In this document: piece by piece, positions 45,205 through 54,056 of the stretch
How the letters are laid out: every line of letters begins with the position of its first letter
Position numbering within the stretch: position 1 is the stretch's first letter
Made by a program: the position numbers and the translations under genes
Notes under the pieces: model-generated
What the model was told of the DNA's origin: nothing
The model's database searches: none
What the model saw: the letters and a program-made list of their open reading frames with translations, nothing else
Assembly (NCBI RefSeq): GCF_900163695.1
Contig: NZ_FUIC01000027.1
Span: 94,807 to 158,806 of the forward strand
Source of the DNA: Gulosibacter sp. 10
GTDB taxonomy: Bacteria; Actinomycetota; Actinomycetes; Actinomycetales; Microbacteriaceae
Direction of reading: 5' to 3'
DNA length: 64,000 bases

Positions 45205-46122
45205 GTGCGGAAGAACCACCGGAAAAAGTGGACAGCGCTGTCGCTCGGCTCTGTCCTTGCGCTCGTGCTCGCCGGATGCACGGCGCAGGAGCTCAACGGC
45301 TACATGCCGGGTCTTCCTGGCACCACCGATATCGGTGACATCATCGCGAACTTCTGGGTGCACTCGTGGATCGTGCTGCTCGCGATCGGCTTCCTGGTCT
45401 GGGGCCTGCTCATCTGGGCGAACGTGGTGTACCGCCGCCGGAAGAACGAGACCGGCATGCCGGTGCAGATGCGCTACCACATGCCGATCGAGATCCTCTT
45501 CACGGTCATCCCGGTGATCCTCGTCGGCGGCTTCTTCGCCTTCACCGCCCGCGACCAGGCCGTGGCGCAGGAGGTCTACAGCGAGGAGGAGACCGAGGTC
45601 TACATCGAGGTCTACGGCAAGCAGTGGGCCTGGGACTTCAACTACCTCGAGACGGGCAGCGCCGAGTACGACGGCGGCGTCTACTACGAGGGCGTCCAGG
45701 CGGTCGAGCTCACGGACGAGGAGGGCGCCACGACCGGCGAGATCGACCACGGCCAGCTGCCGAAGCTCTACGTCCCGGTCGGCGCGAACGTCACGATCGA
45801 CCTGAAGTCGCGCGATGTGGCCCACTCGTTCTGGGTCCCCGACTTCCACTACAAGCAGGACACGATCCCGGGCCAGACCAACCAGTTCTCGTTCGTGCCC
45901 GAGCGCGAGGGCGTGTACATGGGCAAGTGCGCCGAGCTCTGCGGCGAGTACCACTCGATGATGCTCTTCGAGGTGCACGTGGTCTCGCAGGAGGAGTACA
46001 ACGCCTACATCGAGTCGCTGCGCGAGGCCGGCAACGAGGGCGCGCTCGGCGACGAGTACAACCGCAACCAGCACAACCCGGGCGACAGCGTTCCGGTCAT
46101 CGAACACGACGAACAGCACTAG
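45205..46122 (+). CDS. ctaC: Cytochrome c oxidase subunit II
   Basis: Subunit II of the aa3 oxidase accepts electrons at CuA. The N-terminus is a lipoprotein signal (LVLAGC, Cys25), then two transmembrane helices (about 47-70 and 90-112). The extracellular cupredoxin domain has the CuA ligands His in AHSFWVPDF and Cys, Cys, His, Met in GKCAELCGEYHSMM. I chose the GTG at 45205, which has AAAGG upstream and leaves an ordinary signal peptide; ATG 45181 would add eight residues. Spans 305 residues. Cotranscribed with ctaD 12 bp downstream. Confidence 0.95.
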   Translation: MRKNHRKKWTALSLGSVLALVLAGCTAQELNGYMPGLPGTTDIGDIIANFWVHSWIVLLAIGFLVWGLLIWANVVYRRRKNETGMPVQMRYHMPIEILFTVIPVILVGGFFAFTARDQAVAQEVYSEEETEVYIEVYGKQWAWDFNYLETGSAEYDGGVYYEGVQAVELTDEEGATTGEIDHGQLPKLYVPVGANVTIDLKSRDVAHSFWVPDFHYKQDTIPGQTNQFSFVPEREGVYMGKCAELCGEYHSMMLFEVHVVSQEEYNAYIESLREAGNEGALGDEYNRNQHNPGDSVPVIEHDEQH

Positions 46123-46134
46123 GCGAGGGTGAGA

Positions 46135-47853
46135 ATGACTTCGACTTTGAACAGGCCCGCTGCCTCGGGCGCCGAGGCGGCACCCGAACGAGACCTCTCG
46201 GTCAACAAGGCGGGGAAGAAGGGCAACCTCCTCCTCAACATGCTGACCACCACCGACCACAAGATGATCGGGTACATGTACCTGGCCTCCTCGGTCGTGT
46301 GGTTCTGCATCGGCGGCGTCATGGCGCTGCTCATCCGCGGCCAGCTCTTCGCCCCCGGCATGGAGATGATCGCGACCAAGGAGCAGTACAACCAGCTGTT
46401 CACCATGCACGGCACGATCATGCTGCTCATGTTCGCGACCCCGCTGTTCTCCGGCTTCGCGAACGCGCTGCTGCCGCTGCAGATCGGCACCGCGGATGTG
46501 GCGTTCCCGCGCCTCAACGCGTTCGCGTACTGGCTCTACTCCTTCGGCGCGATCATCGCGGTCATGGGCTTCCTGACCCCGCAGGGCGCGGCCTCCTTCG
46601 GCTGGACCGCGTACACGCCGCTGTCGCTGACGACGTTCTCCCCGGGCATCGGCGGGAACCTGTGGATCGCGGGCCTCGCGCTGACCGGCTACGGCACCAT
46701 CTTCGGCGCCGTGAACTTCATCACCACCATCATCACGATGCGCGCTCCGGGCATGACGATGTGGCGCATGCCGGTGTTCACCTGGAACACCCTGATCACC
46801 TCGATCCTCGTGCTCTTCGCGTTCCCGGTCCTCACCGTCGCGTGGTTCGCGCTGCTCATGGACCGCGTGTTCCTGACGCACATCTACGACGTCGACTTAG
46901 GCGGGGCGATCCTCTACCAGCATCTGTTCTGGTTCTTCGGCCATCCGGAGGTGTACGTCATCGCGCTGCCGTTCTTCGGCATCGTCTCGGAGATCTTCCC
47001 GGTGTTCAGCCGCAAGCCGATCTTCGGGTACAAGACGCTCGTCCTCGCGACCATCGCGATCGCCGCGCTCTCGGCCTCGGTGTGGGCGCACCACATGTAC
47101 GTCACCGGCTCGGTGCTGCTGCCCTTCTTCGCGCTCATGACGATGCTCATCGCGGTGCCGACGGGCGTGAAGATCTTCAACTGGCTCGGCACGATGTGGC
47201 GGGGCTCGATCACCTTCGAGACCCCCATGCTCTGGTCGCTGGGCTTCCTCGTGAGCTTCGTCTTCGGCGGTCTCACGGGCGTCATCCTCGCGTCGCCGCT
47301 GCTCGACTTCCACGTCTCCGACACCTACTTCGTGGTCGCGCACTTCCACTACGTGATCTTCGGCACGGTCGTCTTCGCCATGTTCGCGGGCTTCTACTTC
47401 TGGTGGCCGAAGTGGACGGGCAAGATGCTCAACGAGCGCCTCGGCAAGATCCACTTCTGGATCCTCTTCATCGGCTTCCACATGACGTTCCTCGTGCAGC
47501 ACTGGCTCGGCGTCATGGGCATGCCCCGCCGCTACTACACGTACCAGCCGGAGGACAACTTCACGTGGATGAACCAGGTGTCGACCATCGGCGCGATCAT
47601 CCTGGCGATCTCGATGATCCCGTTCTTCCTGAACGTGTTCCTCACGCACCGCCGGGGCAAGAAGGTCACCGTCAACGACCCGTGGGGCTACGGCGGCTCG
47701 CTCGAGTGGGCGACCAGCTGCCCGCCGCCGCGCCACAACTTCACGTCGATTCCGCGCATCCGCTCGGAGCGCCCGGCCTTCGACCTCAACCACCCCGAGT
47801 ACTCGGCTCCCGGTTCGCACGATGAACCCGTCGCCGCTGGCGGAAAGGCTTAG
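46135..47853 (+). CDS. ctaD: Cytochrome c oxidase subunit I
   Basis: This 572-residue subunit has twelve transmembrane helices and carries heme a and the a3-CuB centre. Ligands are visible in the [12 protein letters not shown] His, HPEVYV (CuB His and cross-linked Tyr), WAHHMYVTG (CuB His pair) and [12 protein letters not shown] (heme His). The start is ATG 46135 with GAGGG 5 nt upstream; GTG 46129 is in frame too. C-terminal extension [27 protein letters not shown] is the actinobacterial type that contacts the bc complex. Confidence 0.97.
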   Translation: MTSTLNRPAASGAEAAPERDLSVNKAGKKGNLLLNMLTTTDHKMIGYMYLASSVVWFCIGGVMALLIRGQLFAPGMEMIATKEQYNQLFTMHGTIMLLMFATPLFSGFANALLPLQIGTADVAFPRLNAFAYWLYSFGAIIAVMGFLTPQGAASFGWTAYTPLSLTTFSPGIGGNLWIAGLALTGYGTIFGAVNFITTIITMRAPGMTMWRMPVFTWNTLITSILVLFAFPVLTVAWFALLMDRVFLTHIYDVDLGGAILYQHLFWFFGHPEVYVIALPFFGIVSEIFPVFSRKPIFGYKTLVLATIAIAALSASVWAHHMYVTGSVLLPFFALMTMLIAVPTGVKIFNWLGTMWRGSITFETPMLWSLGFLVSFVFGGLTGVILASPLLDFHVSDTYFVVAHFHYVIFGTVVFAMFAGFYFWWPKWTGKMLNERLGKIHFWILFIGFHMTFLVQHWLGVMGMPRRYYTYQPEDNFTWMNQVSTIGAIILAISMIPFFLNVFLTHRRGKKVTVNDPWGYGGSLEWATSCPPPRHNFTSIPRIRSERPAFDLNHPEYSAPGSHDEPVAAGGKA

Positions 47854-47864
47854 GTAGCAGCAAG

Positions 47865-48284
47865 ATGCGCACAACTCGCAATATCCTCTGGGGACTCACC
47901 GTCTTCTACGCCCTGATGGCGGTCATCTACTCCGCCTGGACCGGGTTCATCGAGAAGGAGCTGGAATGGGTCGGGGCCGTGGCCTTCGTGCTGATGACCC
48001 TGTTCACCGCCTTCATCGCGTGGTACCTGGGGCTGGAGAACAAGCCGTTCTCCCGGAAGCCGCTGCCCGAAGACCGTGAGAACGCGGAGATCGCGGACGC
48101 CGACGAGGACCTCGGCTTCTTCATGCCGAGCTCGATGTGGCCAGTGGTCACGGCGGCGGGCGTGGGCCTGGTCTTCGCGAGCATCGCCGTGGGGTGGTGG
48201 CCCGCGTTCTGGTTCGCGCCGGCCGCGATCGTCGGCCTGCTGGGCTGGATGTTCGAGACCTACCGGGGCAAGTTCGGCCACTAG
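47865..48284 (+). CDS. ctaF: Cytochrome c oxidase subunit IV (actinobacterial CtaF)
   Basis: The 139-residue protein has four hydrophobic helices with a charged central loop (RKPLPEDRENAEIADADEDLGFF). This layout, length and place after ctaD match actinobacterial CtaF, the small aa3 subunit of the supercomplex. Starts 11 bp after ctaD. It is the last gene of the + block. Confidence 0.92.
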   Translation: MRTTRNILWGLTVFYALMAVIYSAWTGFIEKELEWVGAVAFVLMTLFTAFIAWYLGLENKPFSRKPLPEDRENAEIADADEDLGFFMPSSMWPVVTAAGVGLVFASIAVGWWPAFWFAPAAIVGLLGWMFETYRGKFGH

Positions 48285-48326
48285 CCGCTCTCCCGCCCAC
48301 GAAGGGGCCCGCTCGGGCTCGTCGCA

Positions 48327-48332
48327 TACACT
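48327..48332 (+). promoter_or_regulatory. -10 hexamer of a leaderless promoter for the AlkZ-like gene
   Basis: TACACT ends 7 nt before the ATG at 48340 with no Shine-Dalgarno sequence. Confidence 0.55.
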
Positions 48333-48339
48333 GTGCGAC

Positions 48340-49464
48340 ATGTCTGAGCAGGCCCCTTCGGCGTTTCCGCGCATCGCCCACCTCCGATATCTGGCCCAGG
48401 GGCTGGCGCCCGGACGGCAGGATGCGACGGCGTTCGACGCGGCGCGCAGGCTGCTGTGCACGCAGGGGCAGCACCTCGGCGGGGTGGTGGCGGCGCTGGC
48501 GCTGCGCAGCGGAGGAGACGCCGCCGCGGTGGAGGCCGCCTTCGACCGGGGTGAGATCGTCCGCGGCTATCCGATGCGGGGCACGGTCTTCGCGGCCCCC
48601 GCCGAGGACCTGCAGTGGATGAACGCCCTGGGCGGCGCGCGCTCGGTGCGGAGCGCGAATCGCCGGCGCGAGCAGCTCGGGCTCTCCGAGCCGCTGCTGG
48701 AGCGCATCGAGGGGGAGATCCTCGACATCCTCGCCGGCTCCGAGCGGGGCGCGCTGTCGCGCACCGAGATCGCGGAGGCGCTCGAGGCGCGGGGCATCCC
48801 GCTCGAGGCCCCGCAGCGCTACCACGTGTTCTTCACCCTCATCGCCCTCGGCCGGCTCGTCTACGGGCCGCTGCGGGGCTCCGAGCACCTCGTGGTCGAC
48901 GCCGCCTCCTGGCTGCCGGAGACGAGCACGCTCGAGGCGCGCTTCAACGGCGACGAGCTCGCCGCGATCGCCGAATGGCTGCACCGCTACCTCCGCGGCC
49001 ACGGCCCGGCCACCATCCGCGACTTCGCGTGGTGGACGAAGCTGCCGCTCGGCCGCATCCGGAAGGCGGCCGAGGCGCGGCCGCTCGAGACGGAGCTGGA
49101 GGGCTACGGCGCGGACCCCTCGGGCGAGGCGCTGTGGGGCGCTCCCGGGCTCCGGGAGGCCGCGGCCGGGGTGGAGGAGGAGCTCGTCGCCCCGCGCCTC
49201 CTGCCGCCCTTCGACGAGCTCCTGCTCGGGTACGGCGAGCGGGGCGCGATCGTGCACGAGGACCACCACCGGCGCATCGACCCGGCGCGGAACGGCGTGT
49301 TCAAGCCGGTCGTCTACGTCGACGGCCGCCTGATCGGCACCTGGTCGGCGAAGACCTCCGGAAGATCGCGGCGATTCGAGTTCCTGCCCTTCGAGGCGGA
49401 TGCGGCGGGTCCGGCCGCCGCGGCGCTCGAGGCCGTGCACGCCGACTACCCGCATCGGGGCTGA
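48340..49464 (+). CDS. Winged-helix protein of the HTH_42 / AlkZ-like DNA glycosylase family
   Basis: This 374-residue protein has the fold pattern of the family formerly called winged helix DNA-binding domain (HTH_42/DUF1006). Segments LCTQGQHLGGVVAALALR and MRGTVFAAPAEDLQW match the two N-terminal signature blocks. The catalytic Q-x-Q motif of AlkZ-type glycosylases is present as Q42-G43-Q44. Known family members excise bulky or crosslinked alkylated bases. ERGALSRTEIAEAL and FTLIALGRLVYGP belong to winged-helix repeats, and RLLPPFDELLLGYGER is the conserved C-terminal block. Its position between the two halves of the respiratory gene set is probably incidental, because it has its own leaderless promoter. 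Confidence 0.82.
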   Translation: MSEQAPSAFPRIAHLRYLAQGLAPGRQDATAFDAARRLLCTQGQHLGGVVAALALRSGGDAAAVEAAFDRGEIVRGYPMRGTVFAAPAEDLQWMNALGGARSVRSANRRREQLGLSEPLLERIEGEILDILAGSERGALSRTEIAEALEARGIPLEAPQRYHVFFTLIALGRLVYGPLRGSEHLVVDAASWLPETSTLEARFNGDELAAIAEWLHRYLRGHGPATIRDFAWWTKLPLGRIRKAAEARPLETELEGYGADPSGEALWGAPGLREAAAGVEEELVAPRLLPPFDELLLGYGERGAIVHEDHHRRIDPARNGVFKPVVYVDGRLIGTWSAKTSGRSRRFEFLPFEADAAGPAAAALEAVHADYPHRG

Positions 49465-49650
49465 GACCGGCTGACGCGCCGGAGGCGATCCGGGCGGCCT
49501 CCTCGAGATACGAACCCGACGATCAGTCCGGACCACGGGCCCGACGACGGGCCCTCGAGCACGGGCCCGGCGATGACCCAGGGGCCCGCAGCCCCGGCGG
49601 TCGGCCCCTGGCCACGCACCCGACCAACGGCCCCGAGCCGAGGCGCAAAC

Positions 49651-49689
49651 GACCGCGGCCCCGGGAGCAGTGCTCCCGGGGCCGCGGTC
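49651..49689. terminator. Terminator between the convergent AlkZ-like gene and qcrB
   Basis: A perfect 18-bp stem (49651-49668 with 49672-49689) and 3-nt loop lie 15 bp beyond the qcrB stop. On the minus strand it is followed by GTTTG. It probably ends the ctaE-qcrCAB transcript and may also stop the gene on the other strand. Confidence 0.85.
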
Positions 49690-49703
49690 GAAGCGGTGAG
49701 CGG

Positions 49704-51314
49704 CTAGTGCAGCTCGCCGTGGTCGTGCTTGGCGGCCTCGACCTCGGCGCGCGTCGTGGCCTCGATGCGGTCCGCGTAGAACCACCGCGACAGGCGTGCG
49801 CGCATCTTGCCCTTGGTCTTGCCGGTCTCGGGGTCGACGTAGGGCTTGACCGGGGTGTACGTGTCGAAGTTGTTGATCGCGAACTGCTCCTCGTCCGTGA
49901 GCGGCACGTGCACCTCCTGGAACTCGCCGTGGGGGAGCCGGATGATGCGGCCCGACTCGTGGCCGTGGAGGGCCAGGGTGCGGTCGTGGCGCTGCAGCGC
50001 GATGCATGCGCGGTGCGTGATGATGAAGACGATCACCGTGCCCGCGGTCATCCAGAACTGCAGGATGTGGATCACGTGCTCCATCGCCATGGAGAAGTGG
50101 GTGGCGATGAGGTCCGAGGAGGCCGCGGCCCACATCGACGCGTAGAAGCTCATCCAGGCGGCGCCGAGCGCGGTGCGGAACGGGGCGTTGCGCGGACGGT
50201 CGAGCAGGTGGTGCTCGCGCTTGTCGCCGGTGATCCACGACTCGAGGAACGGGTACACGAACAGGCCGATGACGAAGATGCCCATGAGCAGGAACGGCAC
50301 CAGGATCGCCAGCGAGAGCGTGTAGTTGCCGAGCGCGATTTCCCAGCCGGGCGGGATCAGTCGGAGCGCGCCGTCGCCGAAGCCGATGTACCAGTCTGGC
50401 TGGGTGCCGGCCGACACGGGCGACGGGTCGTAGGGCCCGTAGTTCCAGACCGGGTTGATCTGGAAGAGCGAGGCGATGAGGAAGATCAGGCCGAGGACGA
50501 TGAACATGAAGCCGACGGCCTTGCCCGCGAACACGGGGAGGACGGGGTTGCCGACGACGTTCTGCTCGGTGCGGCCCGGGCCGGCCCACTGGGTGTGCTT
50601 GTGCACGACCATGAGCAGGAGGTGCAGCACGAGGAACGCGATGAGCAGCGCCGGCAGGATCATGATGTGCAGCGAGTAGAGCCGCGGCACGATGTCGCCG
50701 CCCGGGAACTCGCCGCCGAAGAGCAGGAACGATATCCAGGTGCCGATGAGCGGCACGGCCTTGATCATGCCGTCGACGATGCGCAGACCGTTGCCCGAGA
50801 GCAGGTCGTCGGGGAGCGAGTAGCCGGAGAAGCCCTCGAGCATCGCGAGGATCCACAGCACGAGGCCGATGATCCAGTTGAGCTCGCGCGGCTTGCGGAA
50901 GGCGCCGGTGAAGAACACGCGGGCCATGTGCAGCATGATCGAGGACACGAACAGCAGCGCTGCCCAGTGGTGGACCTGGCGCATGAGCAGGCCGCCGCGG
51001 ACGTCGAAGGAGATGTCGAGGGTCGAGGCCATCGCCGCCGACATCCCGACGCCCTTGAGCGGCACGTACTGCCCCTCGTAGGTGACGTGCGCCATCGACG
51101 GGTCGAAGAAGAACGTGAGGAACGTGCCCGAGAGGAGGATGGCGATGAAGCTGTACAGCGCCACCTCGCCGAGCATGAACGACCAGTGGTCGGGGAAGAT
51201 CTTGCGGCCGAACTCCTTGACGGCGCCCGAGATGCTGGTGCGCTCGTCGATCCAGACGGACGCCTTGGCGATGGCGCTGTCCTCGGCGACCGGTGCCTTA
51301 TACGTTGTAGTCAT
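49704..51314 (-). CDS. qcrB: Cytochrome bc complex cytochrome b subunit
   Basis: The 536-residue subunit has eight or nine transmembrane helices and holds the two b hemes. The heme His pairs are in MRQVHHWAALLFVSSIMLHMARV and RLYSLHIMILPALLIAFLVLHLLLMVVHKH. It has the quinol-site NPVW region and the long actinobacterial C-terminal extension (about 120 residues past helix 8). ATG at 51314 follows GGGAG and overlaps the end of qcrA by 17 nt. It is the last gene of the minus-strand block. Confidence 0.96.
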   Translation of the reverse strand: MTTTYKAPVAEDSAIAKASVWIDERTSISGAVKEFGRKIFPDHWSFMLGEVALYSFIAILLSGTFLTFFFDPSMAHVTYEGQYVPLKGVGMSAAMASTLDISFDVRGGLLMRQVHHWAALLFVSSIMLHMARVFFTGAFRKPRELNWIIGLVLWILAMLEGFSGYSLPDDLLSGNGLRIVDGMIKAVPLIGTWISFLLFGGEFPGGDIVPRLYSLHIMILPALLIAFLVLHLLLMVVHKHTQWAGPGRTEQNVVGNPVLPVFAGKAVGFMFIVLGLIFLIASLFQINPVWNYGPYDPSPVSAGTQPDWYIGFGDGALRLIPPGWEIALGNYTLSLAILVPFLLMGIFVIGLFVYPFLESWITGDKREHHLLDRPRNAPFRTALGAAWMSFYASMWAAASSDLIATHFSMAMEHVIHILQFWMTAGTVIVFIITHRACIALQRHDRTLALHGHESGRIIRLPHGEFQEVHVPLTDEEQFAINNFDTYTPVKPYVDPETGKTKGKMRARLSRWFYADRIEATTRAEVEAAKHDHGELH

Positions 51315-52383
51315 GACGACGCTCCCAGAAGGTCGGGCCAACAGGTTCGTGGAAGTCGCTCTGCGCGACGAGGTAGCCTTCGCCGTCCACCTCGATGGGG
51401 AGCTGGGGGAGCGGGCGGCCCGCGGGGCCGAAGATGACCTCGCAGTGGTTCGTCACGTCGAACTGCGACTGGTGGCAGGGGCACAGCAGGTGATGCGTCT
51501 GCTGCTCGTAGAGGGCCACGGGGCAGCCCACGTGCGTGCAGACCTTCGAGTAGGCCACGATGCCGTGGTACGACCAGTCCTTGCGCTCGGGCTTCTCGTT
51601 GAGGCGGTCCTCGGGGAGGCGCATGAGCAGCACGATGGCCTTGGCCTTCGCGTTGAGCATCTCCTCGCCGTGGTGCATCTCCGTCAGCGTCTCGGGGATC
51701 ACGTGGAAGGCCGAGCCGATGGTGACGTCCGAGGCCTTGATGGGTGTGCCGGAGGGGTCGCGCACGAGGCGGACGCCCTTGTCCCACATGGTCTCGTGGA
51801 GGAGGTCCACGGGGTGCTCGTTGTTGCCGTTGTAGAGGTCGCGGAACAGCACGATGCCGGGCAGCGGCAGCGCGAGCACGGCGGTGATGAGCGAGTTGCG
51901 CAGCAGCTTGCGGCGCGAGAAGCCGGACTCGTCGTTTGCCTTCGCGAAGATCTCGGTGACGCGCTGGGCCGTCGCGGGGGAGGCGCCCGTCTTGTGGCGG
52001 GCCTCGGACAGCTCCTCATCCTTCATGAGGTACTTCGCCCAGGCCACGGCGCCCACGCCGAGGGACAGCATGCCGAGCGCGATGCCGGCGCCGAGGAGGA
52101 AGCTGTGCAGGCGCACGCTCGTGATGTCCTCGCGGTCGATCGGCCAGATGAAGTACGCGAACATCGCGAAGAGGGTGCAGGCGAGGGAGACCCAGAAGAG
52201 CAGCGTGATGACCCGCGCGGCGTTCTTCTCCTTCTTCGGATCGCTGTCGGTGACCCGATGCCCGTGCTCGGGCATGCCCGGATCCTCGTAGGCGTCGTTC
52301 GAGACGAGCGCCGTACCGGAATCGACCGAGCGATCGGACGAATTGGCGGTTCGGAGCTCCCCGCCGTGTTCGTCTTCAGCCAT
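51298..52383 (-). CDS. qcrA: Rieske iron-sulfur subunit of the bc complex
   Basis: The 361-residue protein has an N-terminal region with three transmembrane helices, as in actinobacterial QcrA, and a Rieske domain. The 2Fe-2S ligands are in CTHVGC and CPCHQSQF. ATG at 52383 is preceded by AAAGGGACAACC. In contrast to mitochondrial Rieske proteins, the membrane part is long and part of the supercomplex. The 57-bp gap to qcrC contains nothing notable. Confidence 0.96.
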   Translation of the reverse strand: MAEDEHGGELRTANSSDRSVDSGTALVSNDAYEDPGMPEHGHRVTDSDPKKEKNAARVITLLFWVSLACTLFAMFAYFIWPIDREDITSVRLHSFLLGAGIALGMLSLGVGAVAWAKYLMKDEELSEARHKTGASPATAQRVTEIFAKANDESGFSRRKLLRNSLITAVLALPLPGIVLFRDLYNGNNEHPVDLLHETMWDKGVRLVRDPSGTPIKASDVTIGSAFHVIPETLTEMHHGEEMLNAKAKAIVLLMRLPEDRLNEKPERKDWSYHGIVAYSKVCTHVGCPVALYEQQTHHLLCPCHQSQFDVTNHCEVIFGPAGRPLPQLPIEVDGEGYLVAQSDFHEPVGPTFWERRHDYNV

Positions 52384-52439
52384 GGTTGTCCCTTTCTGGG
52401 TTAAGGATGAGTGAAAGCTAAGTTGAGGGCGCGCCGCTG

Positions 52440-53276
52440 CTAGTTGGGGCGCGAGGTGAGCCAGATGGCGAAGCCGACAGAGGCTCCGATGCCGAACACC
52501 CAGATGAAGAGCCCCTCTGCGACGGGGCCGACCCCGCCGAGGTTGTAGCCGCCGACCATGTTGGTGTTCTCGGTCATCCAGCGGATGGCCGTGATGATGT
52601 CGGCCTTGTCCTGCGGGCTGAGGTTCGTGTCGCTGAAGACCGGCATGTTCTGCGGGCCCGTCTGCATGGCCTCGTAGATGTGCGCGGGCTCGACCGTCTG
52701 CAGCTCGGGGGCGTACTTGCCCTCGGTGAGCGCACCGCCGGCCGCGGCCACGTTGTGGCACATCGCGCAGTTGATGCGGAATAGCTCGGCGCCGTGGGCG
52801 GCGTCGCCGTCGGCCTGGAGGTACTGGTCCTCGGGGATCGCGGGGCCGGGGGCCAGGGAGGCGACGTACGCGGCGAGCTGCAGGGTCTGCGTCTCATCGA
52901 ACTGCTGCGGCTTGGCGGGGGCCTGGGGTGCGTTCGACTGCATCGGCATGCGGCCGGTGCCGACCTGGAAGTGGACGGCCGCGGCGCCGACGCCGATGAG
53001 GCTCGGGCCCTCGGAGGTGCCGACCGCGTCGATGCCGTGGCACGTCGCGCAGTTCGCGTTGAAGAGCTTCTCGCCCTCCGCGATGGTCTGCGTGGACGTC
53101 ATGTCGACGTCCACGGTGTCTTCCGCCGCGTTTGCGACCAGCGTGTCGACCGCGCCGTAGGCGCCGCCCGTCAGCAGCAGCCCGAGGCTCAGCAGAGCCG
53201 CGGTGGCGAGGGGGGTGCGGCGGGCCCGTTTGCGTGACTTCTTCGCGGCGGGACGATGCTTGGTTGCAAGTGACAT
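52440..53276 (-). CDS. qcrC: Diheme cytochrome c subunit of the bc complex
   Basis: The 278-residue protein has an N-terminal signal anchor (about 20-45), two heme c sites (NCATCHG and NCAMCHN) and a C-terminal transmembrane helix (about 250-272). Two fused cytochrome c domains replace soluble cytochrome c in actinobacteria and pass electrons from the Rieske protein directly to CtaC. Located 33 bp after ctaE. Confidence 0.96.
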   Translation of the reverse strand: MSLATKHRPAAKKSRKRARRTPLATAALLSLGLLLTGGAYGAVDTLVANAAEDTVDVDMTSTQTIAEGEKLFNANCATCHGIDAVGTSEGPSLIGVGAAAVHFQVGTGRMPMQSNAPQAPAKPQQFDETQTLQLAAYVASLAPGPAIPEDQYLQADGDAAHGAELFRINCAMCHNVAAAGGALTEGKYAPELQTVEPAHIYEAMQTGPQNMPVFSDTNLSPQDKADIITAIRWMTENTNMVGGYNLGGVGPVAEGLFIWVFGIGASVGFAIWLTSRPN

Positions 53277-53309
53277 TGGAAAATCTCTCTCGACAGGGAC
53301 GGCTGGCCG

Positions 53310-53933
53310 CTAGGCGATGTAGGGGAGGATGTAGATGACGAAGAAGAGGCCCACCCAGACCACGTCAACGAAGTGCCAGTAGTACGAGATCGCCATTGCA
53401 CTGTGGGTCTCGCGCTGGCCCATCTTCCTCACGGCGTAGATCCGCACGATCACCACGAAGAAGGCGAGGATGCCGCCGAGCACGTGGAGGCCGTGGAAGC
53501 CGGTGGCCATGAAGAAGGAGCTGGTGAAGCTGTTGAGGTTGAGCACGTAGCCCTCGCTCACGAGCGTGGCGTACTCCCAGACCTGACCGGCCATGAAGAC
53601 CGAGCCGAGGAAGGCCGAGAGGTAGTACCACTCGACGCAGCCCCAGCGCTTGCCGTCGCGGAAGGCCTGGCCGCGCTCGGCCGCCATCACGCCGATCTGG
53701 CAGGTCACCGAGCTGGAGACCAGGATCGCGGTGTTCACGGCGGCGAACGGGATGTTCATGATGTCGTGGCCGGCCGCGAACTGCTCCGGCGCCATCGCGC
53801 GAAGCGTGAAGTAGATCGCGAAGAGCCCTGCGAAGAACATCACTTCCGAGCCGAGCCACACGATGGTGCCGATGGCTACGGTGTTTGGACGGTGCACCCG
53901 AGGTGCCGTTGATGCAGGATTGAGGGAAGTCAC
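53310..53933 (-). CDS. ctaE: Cytochrome c oxidase subunit III
   Basis: The 207-residue subunit III has five transmembrane helices with the family blocks WLGSEVMFFAGLFAIYF and FFMATGFHGLHVLGG and ends YYWHFVDVVWVGLFFVIYILPY. I start at the GTG (53933) because CATAAT ends 7 nt before it, giving a leaderless mRNA, and because the protein then begins MTSLNPAS like mycobacterial CtaE. An ATG 9 nt upstream overlaps the -10 box. First gene of the ctaE-qcrCAB block, divergent from trpD. Confidence 0.93.
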   Translation of the reverse strand: MTSLNPASTAPRVHRPNTVAIGTIVWLGSEVMFFAGLFAIYFTLRAMAPEQFAAGHDIMNIPFAAVNTAILVSSSVTCQIGVMAAERGQAFRDGKRWGCVEWYYLSAFLGSVFMAGQVWEYATLVSEGYVLNLNSFTSSFFMATGFHGLHVLGGILAFFVVIVRIYAVRKMGQRETHSAMAISYYWHFVDVVWVGLFFVIYILPYIA

Positions 53934-53940
53934 GTGTTCC

Positions 53941-53946
53941 ATTATG
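53941..53946 (-). promoter_or_regulatory. -10 hexamer of a leaderless ctaE-qcrCAB promoter
   Basis: CATAAT on the minus strand ends 7 nt before the ctaE GTG. No ribosome binding site. Confidence 0.55.
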
Positions 53947-54043
53947 ACGGATTTCCCAGGTTCGCCAAGTTTGCACGCGCGGGCGAGTCTCGCTATTCCC
54001 GATCCCCCTTCGCCGCCGGTTCGGCGGGCTCTTCGGGCGGGGC

Positions 54044-54049
54044 TAGAAT
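54044..54049 (+). promoter_or_regulatory. -10 hexamer of a leaderless trpD promoter
   Basis: TAGAAT ends exactly 7 nt before the trpD ATG at 54057 and there is no Shine-Dalgarno sequence. Confidence 0.6.
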
Positions 54050-54056
54050 TTCCCGC

